Positions 1-11,607 of a stretch of 64,000 nt of DNA are shown piece after piece. Source of the DNA: Acholoe squamosa (taxonomy: Eukaryota > Annelida > Polychaeta > Phyllodocida > Polynoidae). Under the pieces are notes generated by a model. The model was not told the origin of the DNA. It saw nothing but the letters and a program-made list of their open reading frames with translations, and ran no database searches. Positions within the stretch are counted from its first letter, which is position 1. The number at the start of each line of letters is the position of its first letter. The stretch spans positions 25,956,030-26,020,029 of the forward strand of contig OX439040.1 of the NCBI GenBank assembly GCA_949317995.1, written 5' to 3'. The position numbers and the translations under genes are program-made.

Positions 1-346
1 AGAAACTAATTATGATCTGTAACATTATTTTGCCTTTGTACCCTGTCTATGTATTTATTTTCTTAACTATAGTACTTATGTTAAATCGCTGTCATGCTGC
101 TGCTATGGTTCAACCCACCTGTACCAAGCTATGAAAATATACTATACCTTTAGAGGGTGCGGCATTAAGGCCTATGCCCCTTTTATGGTAGCAACTTTGA
201 AAATTGATTATGGAGTCTGGGGGGGGCTCTGATTGTAATTTTAAATGTAAACTCTACCTGTTAGCAATGTACCTTGTATTTTCTAACATGAAACAAATTA
301 TGCTATACAACACACAGTATTAACTGATTTAAATGGCACCAAGGGA

Positions 347-2416
347 TTGCGCTTTTTGCATATGAATGCTCGTAGCTTCAAATGTAATTATGCTAGTATT
401 TGTGCCGAAATTTATCCTGCTAATTTTGAAATTTTTACTTTCTCTGAAACATGGTTTAAGAGTGAAGACGATGAATCGGAATACCAATTTTCAGGTTATA
501 CCCGCTATAGGTTAGATAGGCAAGTCCTAGATGAAAAAGGTGATATCAAAATTAGTGGTGGCGTATGTATCTATATTAAAAACGGTCTGAAACATGACTA
601 CAATAAATTTTCTACACTATTTCTTTCTGACTCCGACATTGAACTACAATGTATTACCTTAACCAAAGACCATATGAAACCTATTCTACTTTTCAATATA
701 TATAGACCCCCTGATGGGTCTAAATTAGCTTTTATTGATACTCTGATTGATACGATTTCTACCATTGTTGATAAGGATCAATATGAAATTATAGCTATGG
801 GAGATTTTAATTTCAATGTATCTGAGGATAATGACCTTGTTCACGATCTGTTGAATAAAATGAAGGGTTTAGGTCTAAATCAGGAAATTAAAACTGGTAC
901 AAGAAAAAAATCTATTTTAGATTTAATCTTTACCAACCTACGAGAGAATTATATTTATACTGGAGTTTGTAACAATACTATAACAGATCATCTACCAGTG
1001 TTCTTGGTAAGAAAGAAATGGAAAATAAAAAATGAAAAGACTTATATTACCGGTAGGTCATATTCTAAACTAGATAATGATACATTGTTGAGGGAATTTG
1101 ATGCTTACGACTGGACTGAATTTAATAGCACTGATGATGTTAACCGTGCCTGGTATCATATGGAATCAGCAATAAGGAAAATATTGGATAAATACTGTCC
1201 AGTTCATAAATTCCTGGTTAATAAATATAGGGATCCATGGATGTCCCAAAATGTGTATGAGGTTATACTTGATAAAAATGCCAAACTTTGGAAAGCAAGA
1301 CGATCTGGTAAAGAGGAAGACTGGACTACTTTAAGTGAAGCACGTAACAAAGCTAATAAAATTATTGACAAATCGAGAAAAAACTTTTTTATAGATCAGC
1401 TAGAAATTTATAAGAACGATCACAAAAAATTCTGGAGAACCATTAATAATATATTACCAGGTCAACCAAATCGCTCAAAGAAAATTTCACTGGTAGATCA
1501 TGAAAACAATAACACCCCAATTGAAGATGAAAAAGTACCAGACTTTATTAACCAATACTTTGCCAACATTGGTCCCTTGCTTGCCAAAGACCTCTTTATA
1601 CCATGGAAGCCTTATGACGAATATGTGATTAACAAGATCGATGATATTGAAACCAATGTTCAAGAGGTGATAAAACTGGTACAAGACATAAACACGATTA
1701 AATCCTCAGCCATTGAAAATATTTCTTCAACAATATTAAAAACTGTATTCAAACATGCTCCTACGAAATTAGTAAAAATATTTAACTTGTCATTTAAACA
1801 AAATTGTATCCCAGATTCTTGGAAAATATCCAAAGTCACACCGATCCCCAAAATGGGAGACCAGAAACTAGTAAACAATTATAGACCGATCTCACTCCTA
1901 CCCCTACCATGTAAACTCATAGAGAAAATTGTACATAATCATGTTTATGGTTTCTTGATTAAAGAAGGTATATTAACATCGAAACAAGGTGGATTTAGAT
2001 CTGGTTTTAGTACAATAGATACACTAGCAAAATTTACCGATGATATTAAAAGAAATTTAAATGTGGGTAATTCAACAGTAGCTGCCTTTATAGATCTTAA
2101 GAAAGCATTTGACACTGTAGACCATTCAGTTCTATTAACCAAAATACACCACTATGGCATCCGTTCTAATACATACCACTGGTTCAAAAATTATTTAGAC
2201 AACAGGTACCAGACAACCTTTGCAAATGGAATACTATCCGATCGGGCTAAAGTGATATGTGGCGTACCCCAAGGCTCGATATTAGGTCCTTTACTATTTT
2301 TAATCTATGTTAATGATGTTATAAAATGTGTGAAAAATTGTGAGGTTAGACTATACGCCGATGATACTGTCATTTATTCATCACAAAATATCTTTGAAAA
2401 TAAATTTACAAACTGA
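347..2416 (+). CDS. Endonuclease-reverse transcriptase of non-LTR retrotransposon (N-terminal part, frameshifted)
   Basis: This is an open frame of about 689 codons that nicks target DNA and copies element RNA in the family. Endonuclease signatures appear in order: the NARS start near residue 7, SETW near 33, IYRPP near 119, MGDFNFN near 150 and a TDHLPV motif near 213. Reverse transcriptase motifs follow: YRPISLLP near 515, FIDLKKAFDTVDH near 582, GVPQGSILGPLLF near 645 and catalytic YADD near 668. The frame runs upstream of the first ATG (362) with no clear start. It ends at a stop shortly after YADD, because a 1-nt shift around 2385-2405 moves the rest of the protein into the next frame. 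It is therefore probably not functional as it stands, unless the shift is an assembly or read error. Confidence 0.88.
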   Translation: MRFLHMNARSFKCNYASICAEIYPANFEIFTFSETWFKSEDDESEYQFSGYTRYRLDRQVLDEKGDIKISGGVCIYIKNGLKHDYNKFSTLFLSDSDIELQCITLTKDHMKPILLFNIYRPPDGSKLAFIDTLIDTISTIVDKDQYEIIAMGDFNFNVSEDNDLVHDLLNKMKGLGLNQEIKTGTRKKSILDLIFTNLRENYIYTGVCNNTITDHLPVFLVRKKWKIKNEKTYITGRSYSKLDNDTLLREFDAYDWTEFNSTDDVNRAWYHMESAIRKILDKYCPVHKFLVNKYRDPWMSQNVYEVILDKNAKLWKARRSGKEEDWTTLSEARNKANKIIDKSRKNFFIDQLEIYKNDHKKFWRTINNILPGQPNRSKKISLVDHENNNTPIEDEKVPDFINQYFANIGPLLAKDLFIPWKPYDEYVINKIDDIETNVQEVIKLVQDINTIKSSAIENISSTILKTVFKHAPTKLVKIFNLSFKQNCIPDSWKISKVTPIPKMGDQKLVNNYRPISLLPLPCKLIEKIVHNHVYGFLIKEGILTSKQGGFRSGFSTIDTLAKFTDDIKRNLNVGNSTVAAFIDLKKAFDTVDHSVLLTKIHHYGIRSNTYHWFKNYLDNRYQTTFANGILSDRAKVICGVPQGSILGPLLFLIYVNDVIKCVKNCEVRLYADDTVIYSSQNIFENKFTN

Positions 2417-3164
2417 CCTAGAGGCTTACGAACCCTGGTGTATTCAGAACAAACTATCTATTAACGCCTCTAAAACAAAAATTATGTTCTTCTCATCTAG
2501 TACCAGGAGATTGAATACCTTAACTGCCAACATTAATCTTAACGACCAATTACTACAAGTGGTACCAAGCTATAAATACCTAGGTGTTATACTGGACCCC
2601 CTGCTAAATTATAACCTTCATCTAAGTAACCAGGTGAAAACCATAGGTTATAAAACTTATAAATTATGTCTATTAAGAAGATATCTAGATGTCAAATTGG
2701 CTATTCAACTTTATAAATCGACTATTCTACCTTTTATGGAATATGCTGACATTTGTTTCATGTCTACCTATGATAAATATGTGGATCCTCTCCAATATGC
2801 CCAAAATAGATGTTTAAAAATCTGTCTAAAGGTTCCTCATTTAACTAATACCAAATATGTACACAATACTACTAAAGTAAATATGCTAGATGAAAGAAGA
2901 GATGCTCATCTACTTAATTATATGTACAATAGATCGAGATGTGACTTGTATATAGATAAGAGAGACTTAAATACTCGTCTACATGATGCTCCTATTGTTA
3001 AATGTCTTACCGCAAATTGTCTATCGTATGCTAGAAGTGTTGAATATCATGGTGCCATTGCTTGGAATGCCTTGTCAAAGGATCGAAGGAATACCCCTGA
3101 GATTGCCAAATTTAAAAGTGACACAAATATCTGTATGAAAAACTTACTACCATATGTCTTTTGA
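2393..3164 (+). CDS. C-terminal part of the same reverse transcriptase, displaced by a frameshift
   Basis: This continues the preceding polymerase in the +1 frame. It covers the RT thumb region (NKLSINASKTKIMFF, then YKYLGVILD) and the typical non-LTR tail with an LYKSTILPFMEYAD motif and an RRDAHLLNYMY motif. It ends in a stop near 3164, followed by AT-rich 3' UTR. The true protein would join the two frames near 2385-2405. Nothing marks this as programmed frameshifting; a single indel is the simplest reading. Confidence 0.8.
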
Positions 3165-3617
3165 TGAGGAATTACCGATTAATATTTTTGATGTGTGTAT
3201 CTTGTGAACCATATTATATTAATGTACATTGTTACAGATTTTTTACTTTCGAATATACCCCCCCTCGTATGTATTTTTCTACTACTCCATTTGTATCCAT
3301 ATAATAAGGTGTCATATACTTCACTTATATTCTATAAGTCAGGTAGGACCAGAAGTACCAACCCAACACTACTGTGGGGATGAGGTCCTCTGCCTTCTTT
3401 TTTGTCTGAATTGAAACTTATATTACAATATTATTGTTCAGCTTTGTTTACGTGGTTGAAAACCTGAACACCTGTATATTTAACCTATAATACATATGAC
3501 TACCAATAATATTGACTCAAGCAATACTAGTGTACGATGAAATATATTTTCTTTAGACAAATAAAGTGAATTCAAAACAAAAAAAAAAGTTACGAATAAA
3601 TATAAAGGTGTCAACAG

Positions 3618-3672
3618 ATCCTACTGCATCCACGGGAAGAGGTACCAGTGATGAAAGAACAGGGCTTTGCTT
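3618..3672 (+). pseudogene. Truncated exon 7 of DEG/ENaC locus 1
   Basis: After an AG acceptor the reading ILLHPREEVPVMKEQGFA closely matches exon 7 of locus 2 (ILLHPREEAPVMKEQGFA). Homology stops there, before the PG motif. It lies 28 bp downstream of the poly(A) of the upstream retrotransposon. Confidence 0.75.
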
Positions 3673-3828
3673 TAGTTTTTAACTCCTTAAGGGCCACATA
3701 GTTTCTAACTTTATTGTAGCAGCCTTGATATAATGAACATAGACATTAACCCCTCTAGGTTCAAATTTTGCATAAGTATATTTTGAGGGCCACGTGGTGC
3801 ATAAACTTATTTTGGCAAGCTTTGTTTA

Positions 3829-4005
3829 ACCCTTTAAGGGCTGCTAATGTATTAATACATCATGTCCATTGGTCTGCATGATGCTCCAATGAAGTGCTGG
3901 CAAGACTGCTCTATCCTTACTACATCGGTTAACCCTTTAAGGGCTGCTGATGCATTAATGCATCATTCATGCCCATTCCTTGCCATGATGCATGAATGCA
4001 GCCCT
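3829..4005 (+). repeat. Direct repeat of about 60 bp with internal palindromes
   Basis: Two units starting AACCCTTTAAGGGCTGCT (3829 and 3931) are each followed by a palindromic TATTAATACAT or CATTAATGCAT core. Similar AACCCTTTAA starts recur near 51709. The function is unknown; they look like dispersed repeat fragments. The surrounding 3673-4700 shows no supported gene. Confidence 0.5.
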
Positions 4006-4714
4006 GGCGAGTTATGGCCATAGAATATGGAAGTCATTCATACTTGTGCCTGTGGCACAGCCTTAATCATTGTAGACACAGAGGGACATGTTGTAAATGG
4101 CATTGGTAGGAATGGGGATATATAAGATAAGCTGTAGTTGGCCACCCCGTGAGGGTTGGCGGACGAGGCTTGTTTACTAGGTAACTGCTTGACCGAAAAT
4201 GACACAGAGACAGAGGGTTGGACTTCCCTCCTAAACTTGCTGTTGCATCATGGGACCCCTCTGGAAAAAGGTATCCAGATGAGTTGTTTACAGTTGCTAG
4301 GTGTGTCCTTTTCTAGGGTTCCCATTGGTTCCCTTTGAAGGTCAAGGTAGGGTTGGGGTAAGAGCACACCCCAATCCTAGACTTGTTCCAAGGCCCACCT
4401 TTAGTGGGCTTCTATAGGTGCACCCACAGTGAAAAACACTGTTGTATATTTTGAATGTGATTCAAAATATTTTTCATAGCAACCATAAGGTTCGATTTCG
4501 TGAATTGACTCATCAGAAGCATGTTAGTTAACATTTTAAGTTTTGTTTGACAAAAATGAAAAATAAGCCACAGGTGTACTTGATTGGTACTTAGTTGGAG
4601 TAGACTTGACCCATTTTCAAAAAAAGGGTTCAGGTCATGGGTGGGGGGGATCTAGCAAATTAGAGTCAGCCATGAGTGAGTCAGGGTGACCATGGGTTAA
4701 ACTTTTTTGCATCT

Positions 4715-5045
4715 GAACGCAAGGGGTGAGGATGTGTGAGATATATGTGAGCTTTACGCATGTCTCACCCATCCTCACTCAAGTGTCCCTAGTGACCAGG
4801 GTGTGTTGGGTTAAGATGTGTCAGTTCTGAGTCAGGGCCTTCTAGATGCTCACACAAGGTGTGAGGATGTGTGAGTTGTGTGTGAGATTTCCTCCACCTC
4901 TCACCCATCTTCACTCAAGTGTCTCCAATCATTGGGGTGGTTGAGGCTTAGATGTGCTAATCCTGGGTGAGAGCCTTGAAGATTCTCACACAAGGTGTTG
5001 GGAAGTGTGAGGTGTGTGGGAGGCGCAACACAAGTCAACACAAAG
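4715..5045 (+). repeat. Minisatellite, period about 134 bp, two and a half units
   Basis: The segment GTGAGGATGTGTGAG recurs at about 4727 and 4862 and in altered form near 4996. Each is followed by a CTCACCC-TC-TCACTCAAGTGTC block. The units have diverged. Nothing gene-like is seen from 5045 to 6181. Confidence 0.6.
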
Positions 5046-6181
5046 CAAGCCCATGAGTGAGCTCTCTTAATGCATCAGACACCATCTGGCACAACCTCAC
5101 ACATGTGGCAATAAATAACTTATTCATTTTCCACCAGGTAGCATATAGATCATTCTGGTTTTACTATACAGTGAAATCTCTATAAACCAGCCATCTCCGT
5201 TTGAGATAAAATTTGCCTGGTTCCTGAAACAGCTGGTTCTCTGAATCATGATTACAATAGAATTCAATGGCTATAATCAAATCTGTTGGATGGTATAGGT
5301 GGCTGGTTAGTGAATCAAACGACCTATTGTAGACCGGTTTATAGAGACATGACTTTACATATTATTGTTGCATTAACATTGTGCGAGGCACATGGCAGTT
5401 TACTTTGTTGCATTATTGGTTATTTGGGCTGGTATATCCTCGCATATAAGGTCAGTCTTCACAAAAAAGAATTTTCACTCTGCAGGACATTCAGTCCAGG
5501 ACCAGGTAGCTGATATTTGTACTGAATATGTATATTATGTCTTGCACCATGCATAAAACCAATAAAGTATTCATAAAATTGCATTTGCCGCACCATTTTG
5601 CTATATTATTTGCAAAGATGTTCTAATGCTTTCAAATACCAAAATACCATGTGTTTAAACCACAGCTTATATGTAAAGATTGATCCCTCATAAAGTCATA
5701 AAAAGGATGGGGGTATTCATAGGCTTTTGAATTCAGAAAATATATATTGATCAAATCATATACTGCAGTTCATCATTACTTCATTTAAAGTAACCATTTG
5801 CACCATGTCAACATGAATATTCAATATGTTGGTGTCATCTATTCTACTGGTAATTGTACAGTATGTAAAGAAGGTATAGCCCCTATAGCACTGCATATGG
5901 TACTATTTATGTCAGTGAGGTTCAAAGAAAGTTTTATTTAAGGTGTGCCTTATATGCAAATTATTATGGTATATTTGCATTTTTAAGGTCAATTTGATTT
6001 GTCTATGGAACATAGCACTGAAGTGGAAGAATCTAGATTTTATGCAGTGAAGTGGCAATGTATGCCTATGCTCTGTGTTGGATAAGAAAATAGAGTGGAC
6101 AGAGAATCACATAATAGTATAATTTATATCTATGAGAAAATGGTTGAAATACTGAGTATTAAGGTAAAATATACTTCTTAA

Positions 6182-6548
6182 AGTGGCATAGTCCGATTTT
6201 TTTCATTTTTCAAATTCTATTCAAAAGTGTTTTACACAATGTAATAACCCCATATTTAGGGGTTTGTGGACAATTTATTGTTGCCTTTAGCTCATACGCA
6301 CTTAAAAAGGGGGTCCCATGGACCTTGCCATAGGCATTTTACAGTGTATTTCCAATGGATGGAGTTTTGGCGTGCACGCCAAAAGTAGGCAATGGGGTAT
6401 AAATCTGACAATGCTTTCAAATATGAGCTTAATTATGAGGAAGGAGAGCCACTAAAGTAGTCACCATAGGAAGTATGATCTATGTGAACATCCTGGTTCA
6501 TTTTGGAGAAGATTGATTTTTTGGCCCCAACCATCGGACTATGCCACT
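6182..6548. mobile_element. MITE with TTAA target duplication
   Basis: The 367-bp element has inverted ends AGTGGCATAGTCCGAT and is flanked directly on both sides by TTAA (6178-6181 and 6549-6552). No transposase is encoded. TTAA duplications are typical of the piggyBac and Kolobok superfamilies; the sequence alone does not decide between them. Confidence 0.85.
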
Positions 6549-6666
6549 TTAATGTGTGATAATAGGGGTTTCTACACAAGGGAGGCTAGACAGAGAATTC
6601 TCATTCCATCTAACACATGTTCACACATGGTTACACATCCTCATGCAAGGACACTCAAACAGACAC

Positions 6667-6750
6667 TAAGTGTGTGGTGTGATACTACATGCTGCTCTCT
6701 GATTGGTCCTTGAGTGTGGTGTGATTCTATCCTCCTCTCTGATTGGTCTA
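6667..6750 (+). repeat. Short direct repeat, about 40 bp, two units
   Basis: The pattern GTGTGGTGTGAT, followed by CTCTCTGATTGGTC, occurs twice in tandem. CCAAT-type boxes on the minus strand (ATTGG on plus) come with it. No adjacent gene is supported. Confidence 0.5.
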
Positions 6751-7187
6751 TGTTTAAATGTCAAGGTTCATTGTTTATGATAGTAGCAGTTACACCAAGC
6801 AGCATGAGGAGAGATTACATATTGAGTTAGGTAGTCCTCTATATTGTTTTATCAAGATTTGCAGCTGAGTTATTTCCTTGGTACACATACAGTATTGCCC
6901 ACCCTGCCTCTGTAACCATTACATGTATGTCTGATCTAATCTGACTCTTTTCTTTTGAAACAGGTCCAAAAAGGAAGAGAAGTCTTGTAATTACAATACA
7001 GTTGTCATACACTGAAGAGGAAGATACCAGTGAATGACATTGTGGAAGGAGGACGAATGGAAGGAGGACCTAATTGGTGTTTCAATTGTTAATAAAGAAT
7101 TTAAGGCATGTATTGGAACCCTCCCCCCCCACTCGCCCCCTCCCCCCCCACAATCCTGAAGCATCCTCACGCAAATCAACCAAATAG

Positions 7188-7335
7188 TGTCAACACCAGG
7201 TGTTGAACTTTGAGTTCAACACCTGGTGTTAGCTTGAGTCACTTTGGGTTTAACACCTGGTGTTAACTTGGGCTAGTTTTGAGTCTACCACCTTCCTCAC
7301 ACTGTGTACACGTTTCTAACACCTAGTGTGAGCCC
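7188..7335 (+). repeat. Iterated palindrome AACACCTGGTGTT
   Basis: Near-perfect palindromes lie at 7191-7205 (AACACCAGGTGTT core), 7218-7230 and 7250-7266, with a weaker version near 7318, spaced about 30 bp apart. Each contains back-to-back CACCTG/CAGGTG E-boxes. The region 6750-8007 otherwise shows no supported gene. Confidence 0.6.
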
Positions 7336-8007
7336 CTATCTCAAGTTAACACAAGCTGACACTAATTTGCTGGGATTCCTCCCCTTCCCAACTGATATGA
7401 TGATTCATTTTTATTCATATTTTTATGCAAAAATGACTTTTCTCTTTATTTTAGAGTGTTTATTTAGTTTCTGTTTGTCGGCCATACTGCTAACACCAGG
7501 GTGCATAACACTTTATTTGATTTTTTTTTGGTGAAATTTACCGTAAAAAATAAAATAAAATATATGAGATAAGCAACATCCCAACCTTTATAGTGAGAAT
7601 AAAATATAGGGAAGCTGAATTTTATCATGTGCTGAGAACACACGTTCCAATAGAAAAGCATAGGAAGAGCCAGGGCCTGAAGAAGTTGCATCATTCCTCA
7701 GAAAAACCCCTAGTCCTCAAGTTGCCCAATGTCACACGAAATGTCAGTCTCAGTACATCATTGATAACTGTGGATGCCAAACAGAATATATGCAGTCAAT
7801 AACCAAAAATACTAGTGAGTAACATTTTAGATGGTTTTTTTATATATATTTCAAGATGCACCAGGGCTAGAGGGTTATTGATTTAAGATCATACACTATA
7901 ATAATTCATGATGATAACTCCAGGTTATTCTATGTTGTGAACATTATGCAGACATTATTACAATTCTTTGTAATATTCATCTATCATTTCTTTCTACTTT
8001 GCTGCAG

Positions 8008-8055
8008 GTGTATGTGATTTCAAGACCACACTATCCTGTGTCAGGCAAACACTTG
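8008..8055 (+). pseudogene. Exon 9 of DEG/ENaC locus 1
   Basis: This 48-nt exon lies between a TTTGCTGCAG acceptor and a GTAAGA donor. It reads VCDFKTTLSCVRQTL, matching locus 2 exon 9, and supplies two ectodomain cysteines. Confidence 0.75.
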
Positions 8056-8380
8056 GTAAGAGCCTTCATTCTTATACTGGTATTCAGTAAGTTTCTGTAA
8101 TTTAATACATAGCTATAGACTACGGAATTTCTGTATTTTGATGCAAAAATCGATAATCCATCAAGCTGGTCAATACAGTAGCTCACAGTGATAGATCTTC
8201 CAGGCCGATATTCCAGATTTCTTGGACATTCAATGTCCATATCAAACATTCTGGGAACAGAGTTGGTGAGGAAGGTTTTACTTCACTGTATATATGAACA
8301 AACATGGCAGATATAATAGGGCATAGAGATACCTAGGATAGCTTTACAGGATGTAATTATGAATTTTCTCTTCACATCAG

Positions 8381-8544
8381 CAGAGATGACAAAGTCAAAA
8401 TGGCGGTGTGACTGCAAACCTCCGTGTAAGCAGATTCACTACAACCCACAGCTATCATACGCTCAACTCTCCAAGTTCAACATAGACCGCATGATTCTCG
8501 ACCAACCAGAAAAACAGAAAATACTTCAAGAGTCTTATTTGAAG
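8381..8544 (+). pseudogene. Exon 10 of DEG/ENaC locus 1 (C-x-C-x3-C cluster)
   Basis: This 164-nt exon lies between an ATCAG acceptor and a GTACTG donor. It encodes WRCDCKPPCKQIHY and then LSYAQLSKFNIDRMIL, the last cysteine cluster of the DEG/ENaC ectodomain. It is nearly identical in plan to locus 2 exon 10. Confidence 0.8.
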
Positions 8545-8652
8545 GTACTGTGTGTTTACTGCTAATCAGAGCATAGGATATTAACTTTGAATCAACTATC
8601 TATCGGTGTAACACCTCCAATTAAACAATGGGCATGATGGCTTACCTTTTAG

Positions 8653-9732
8653 GCTCGTGAGATTACCCAGCGCTACAGAGAGGAGGTAAAACAAAAGGAT
8701 ACAGCTGATCTAGTACGACTTGTAACTATAGCTGACAGACTGAATCACATCCTACAGAACATCAGCAAAAATGTAACTGACCCACTCACTACATCTCATC
8801 ACTACAACCTTCCTGCCATCATTGTTCCACACCCCCTCAACATGGACGTAGTAACAATCAGGCAAAGACTCATGAAGTTGAAGGACATCATGCATGAAAA
8901 TGCTGATCGTCTTAAGCGCCTAAAAGTTTTATTGTATGGTCTCCTGCCCTTGGATATAATATTTGAGGAAAGGTTTTTGAGTATGTGCTTTAAGGAAACA
9001 AATAATCCTGAAGATTTCAAATCTGATATGTTAAAAGGAGATGCACTTACTTATGTTATACCTACATGCAGAGATGAATATATACATTTAAAGGGTGTCA
9101 GATTGAGAACATATCTTGAACGTTTAACATATTACAGTAAACTTTTAGATATTGGACAGTATGAAACAAGTTATCATAATGTTATAACCAGCATCTTTGA
9201 GGATACATCCAAATCACCTGAAGTATCTGAGAGTCACAGAAACTGCCTACATGTCATAGGCTTAGGAGCAGAAATCAAGAAAACTGCCTTTACTTTTACT
9301 AATTACACAAAGGAACTATTCAAAGTTCAGACACTGAAACATCATAGATGGCTCTTAAAACAAATCAAAGAACTCAAGTATCAGGGACTGCTGCTTGAAG
9401 CATCTATGAACCTGACCCTGTGCAGTTGGGTTAAAGGAATCTTCAATGAGATTTCTTCTGGGCTGAATCTACCTCAGCTCTCAAACGAGGCATTTCAGCA
9501 AAACAACAGACTGTTGACAGCCTTTGACGACATGTCAGAGACTATGGTTTTTATGGCTTTGGACTTTGAGGTACTGGTGGAACCAATTCTTGAGATGATT
9601 GCTGCCTACACAACTGGAAATACCACCAAGATGGATCTCTCCAGACATATGCATTCTCCAGTGAAGACTTGCATTATTGGGAGACTGAGTCAATTCGAAA
9701 GCAGTGCCTACAAAGTCATCAGGTCACTCCAG
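8653..9732 (+). pseudogene. Exon 11 of DEG/ENaC locus 1 (giant insert exon, still open)
   Basis: This 1080-nt exon is open throughout (360 codons), with a TTTTAG acceptor and a GTACAT donor. It aligns along its length with the 1095-nt exon of locus 2. The most conserved part is the 3' end: FDDMSETMVFMALDFE, then SRHMHSP and AYKVIRSLQ. It is predicted largely helical and hydrophilic, with no membrane segment. I recognise no domain family in it. The open frame inside an otherwise broken gene suggests recent loss. Confidence 0.75.
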
Positions 9733-9980
9733 GTACATGTATAGTGATTATGAGTTGTTAATGATAATCATTGTTGTTGGTAGAACATTAAAGCTATATA
9801 CATACACTTATTACAGGGCTTATATTATGTACAGATATTCCTGAATATTTCTGTATCAATCCACAAGGTAGCATTAGTTCTATGTGTTTATCCTATTCGA
9901 AACATATGGATACCCTTTTTGATTAAACCAGCTGACATTGTTCACAGTAAAAATTGGCCTTTTATGATTGTATCTTTCAG

Positions 9981-10181
9981 AAGAAATTGACAAACTTCTA
10001 AAATGTTGTTATACCAATATATGCGAAAGTAGCTAAATCACCACTACCGCTACTGAAGGTGGGGAAGGTGAAGAGTCTGGAGTTTATCAAAAGGGCTTAT
10101 GCGACTAGACGAGCTGATTTCCAAGACCTTATAGATCGTCTCTCCAAGAATATGACAAATGTAAAAATACTACTAAGATTG
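9981..10181 (+). pseudogene. Exon 12 of DEG/ENaC locus 1 with in-frame stop
   Basis: This 201-nt exon lies between a CTTTCAG acceptor and a GTAGGC donor. TAA at 9999-10001 replaces the lysine codon found in locus 2. The rest reads SPLPLLKVGKVKSLEFIKRA, like its partner. Confidence 0.75.
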
Positions 10182-10360
10182 GTAGGCTACCATTTAAAAT
10201 TGGTTTTCAATCCCCTCTAACTTCTTAATGCAACCTTTATCGGTTTTTATTAAAGAGACACCTCAACATCATTATACTGAAGTCCTTTTCATTTAGTTTC
10301 CACCATCGATAGTCAGAAGGGTAATGCCAGAACTGTTATAATCAGGTTTTCTGATCTCAG

Positions 10361-10492
10361 ATATTCTCTGAGTTTGATAATGGGTTTCAGGAATTTCTGG
10401 AGGCACTAATTGGGCGATTCAAAGAGTTATCTCTTGCGTGATCAACTCCTTGAGTATGCAGAATCTAATACACTGAATGTGAACTTCTTTAT
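10361..10492 (+). pseudogene. Exon 13 of DEG/ENaC locus 1 with 14-nt deletion
   Basis: It reads IFSEFDNGFQEFLEALIGRF and then loses 14 nt relative to locus 2, giving TGA at 10439-10441. Downstream bases still match locus 2 as far as the GTAAAT donor. Confidence 0.7.
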
Positions 10493-10526
10493 GTAAATAT
10501 ATGTTTCATATATTTCAAAACTCGTA

Positions 10527-11135
10527 CACTGCAAAAATGGTGTTTAGATTTTAAACATGTTTAGGTCTAAACACGTTTAAAACCTAAACATATAGGTCAG
10601 TTAGGTGTCTCATTGACTACACGTTTAGAAAATGAACACTTTTATTCTAACTACATAAACATTTACGCTAAACATGTTTAGATGTTTAGAGTTGAGACAG
10701 TTGAATAATAACTGTTTAGATTTAAACATCAATATGTTTAGATACTTGGATGTTGAATCCACACCAGGTAGCAGCACTACCTTTGACTGGACTATCTGCA
10801 CACAGTTATAATCAATTGTTCTGACAAATGTCCCCAAATCCCATGTTTATTATGATTTCATTTCATAGAATGTCATCTGAATAGAAAGGGCAATAGTAAA
10901 TTGACTAGATTCACCTCATGCCACCATCACTAGCATAAAAAATCAATAAACTCCATGACTGACACCTATTTGATGTTATTCTGGAATAGATAAGGCAATG
11001 TCCTTCCTGCCAAGCTGTTGTACTTTCTTAAGTCTCTCATTCTGATGCAGTGTGTACACGTATATAACTGTGGCTGACATCTTTGGAGACTTTGACAAGT
11101 AAATACATGCTGATGCCCCCCCACAGTAAATGGGA

Positions 11136-11180
<45 letters not shown>

Positions 11181-11442
11181 GTTTTTTAATGCATACTTGT
11201 CTGCAAACCTTAACTCTCCATCAAATCATTTAAACATCTAAACACAAAAATTCATAAACACCTAAACACAAAAATTCATAAACACCTAAACACAAAGTTT
11301 TGACCTAAACACCTACATTTCTAAACACTTGAGCTAAGCACATTGTTTGGCTAAACATGTTTAGGAAATTAATGTGATTACAAAAACGTTGCAAGAATCT
11401 GTTTAGAATTGTGTTTAGGATCTAAACACCATTTTTGCAGTG
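10527..11442. mobile_element. Non-autonomous DNA transposon with CACTG ends
   Basis: The 916-bp element has inverted ends starting CACTGCAAAAATGGTGTTTA and is flanked by TA on both sides. The interior is packed with iterated CTAAACATGTTTAG-like palindromes, a 22-bp tandem repeat (about 11238-11300) and an (AT)n run. It sits in the intron between exons 13 and 14 of the channel pseudogene. CACTG ends recall EnSpm/CACTA or Chapaev families; the 2-bp flank does not settle it. Confidence 0.75.
11141..11178. repeat. (AT)n microsatellite
   Basis: An uninterrupted AT dinucleotide run inside the CACTG-ended element. Confidence 0.95.
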
Positions 11443-11607
11443 TATTCATATTTAATGACCATTGCAATGAAATGTAGGGCCTGTGATCTTCTATGTATTA
11501 AATAAAGGATGCTTTGACTTTTCTATACAAAATTATAGTGGCCATATTATTGAGGATACACTGAAATCAAATTTCACATCTTTAACTACAAATGTCTCAT
11601 GTTTTAG

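Larger units (their letters stand above)
1..3589 (+). mobile_element. Non-LTR retrotransposon (CR1/L2/Jockey-like), 5' end outside or undefined
   Basis: The region holds an apurinic-type endonuclease followed by a reverse transcriptase, then about 420 nt of AT-rich 3' UTR with AATAAA at 3561-3566 and a poly(A) run at 3580-3589. No LTRs are seen. The first 346 bases are non-coding or remnant and no ORF1 is visible, so the 5' end may be truncated or lie before the window. The 3' end sits 28 bp upstream of a decayed DEG/ENaC exon (3618), so the insertion landed in that locus. Clade assignment is from motif style only. Confidence 0.85.
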
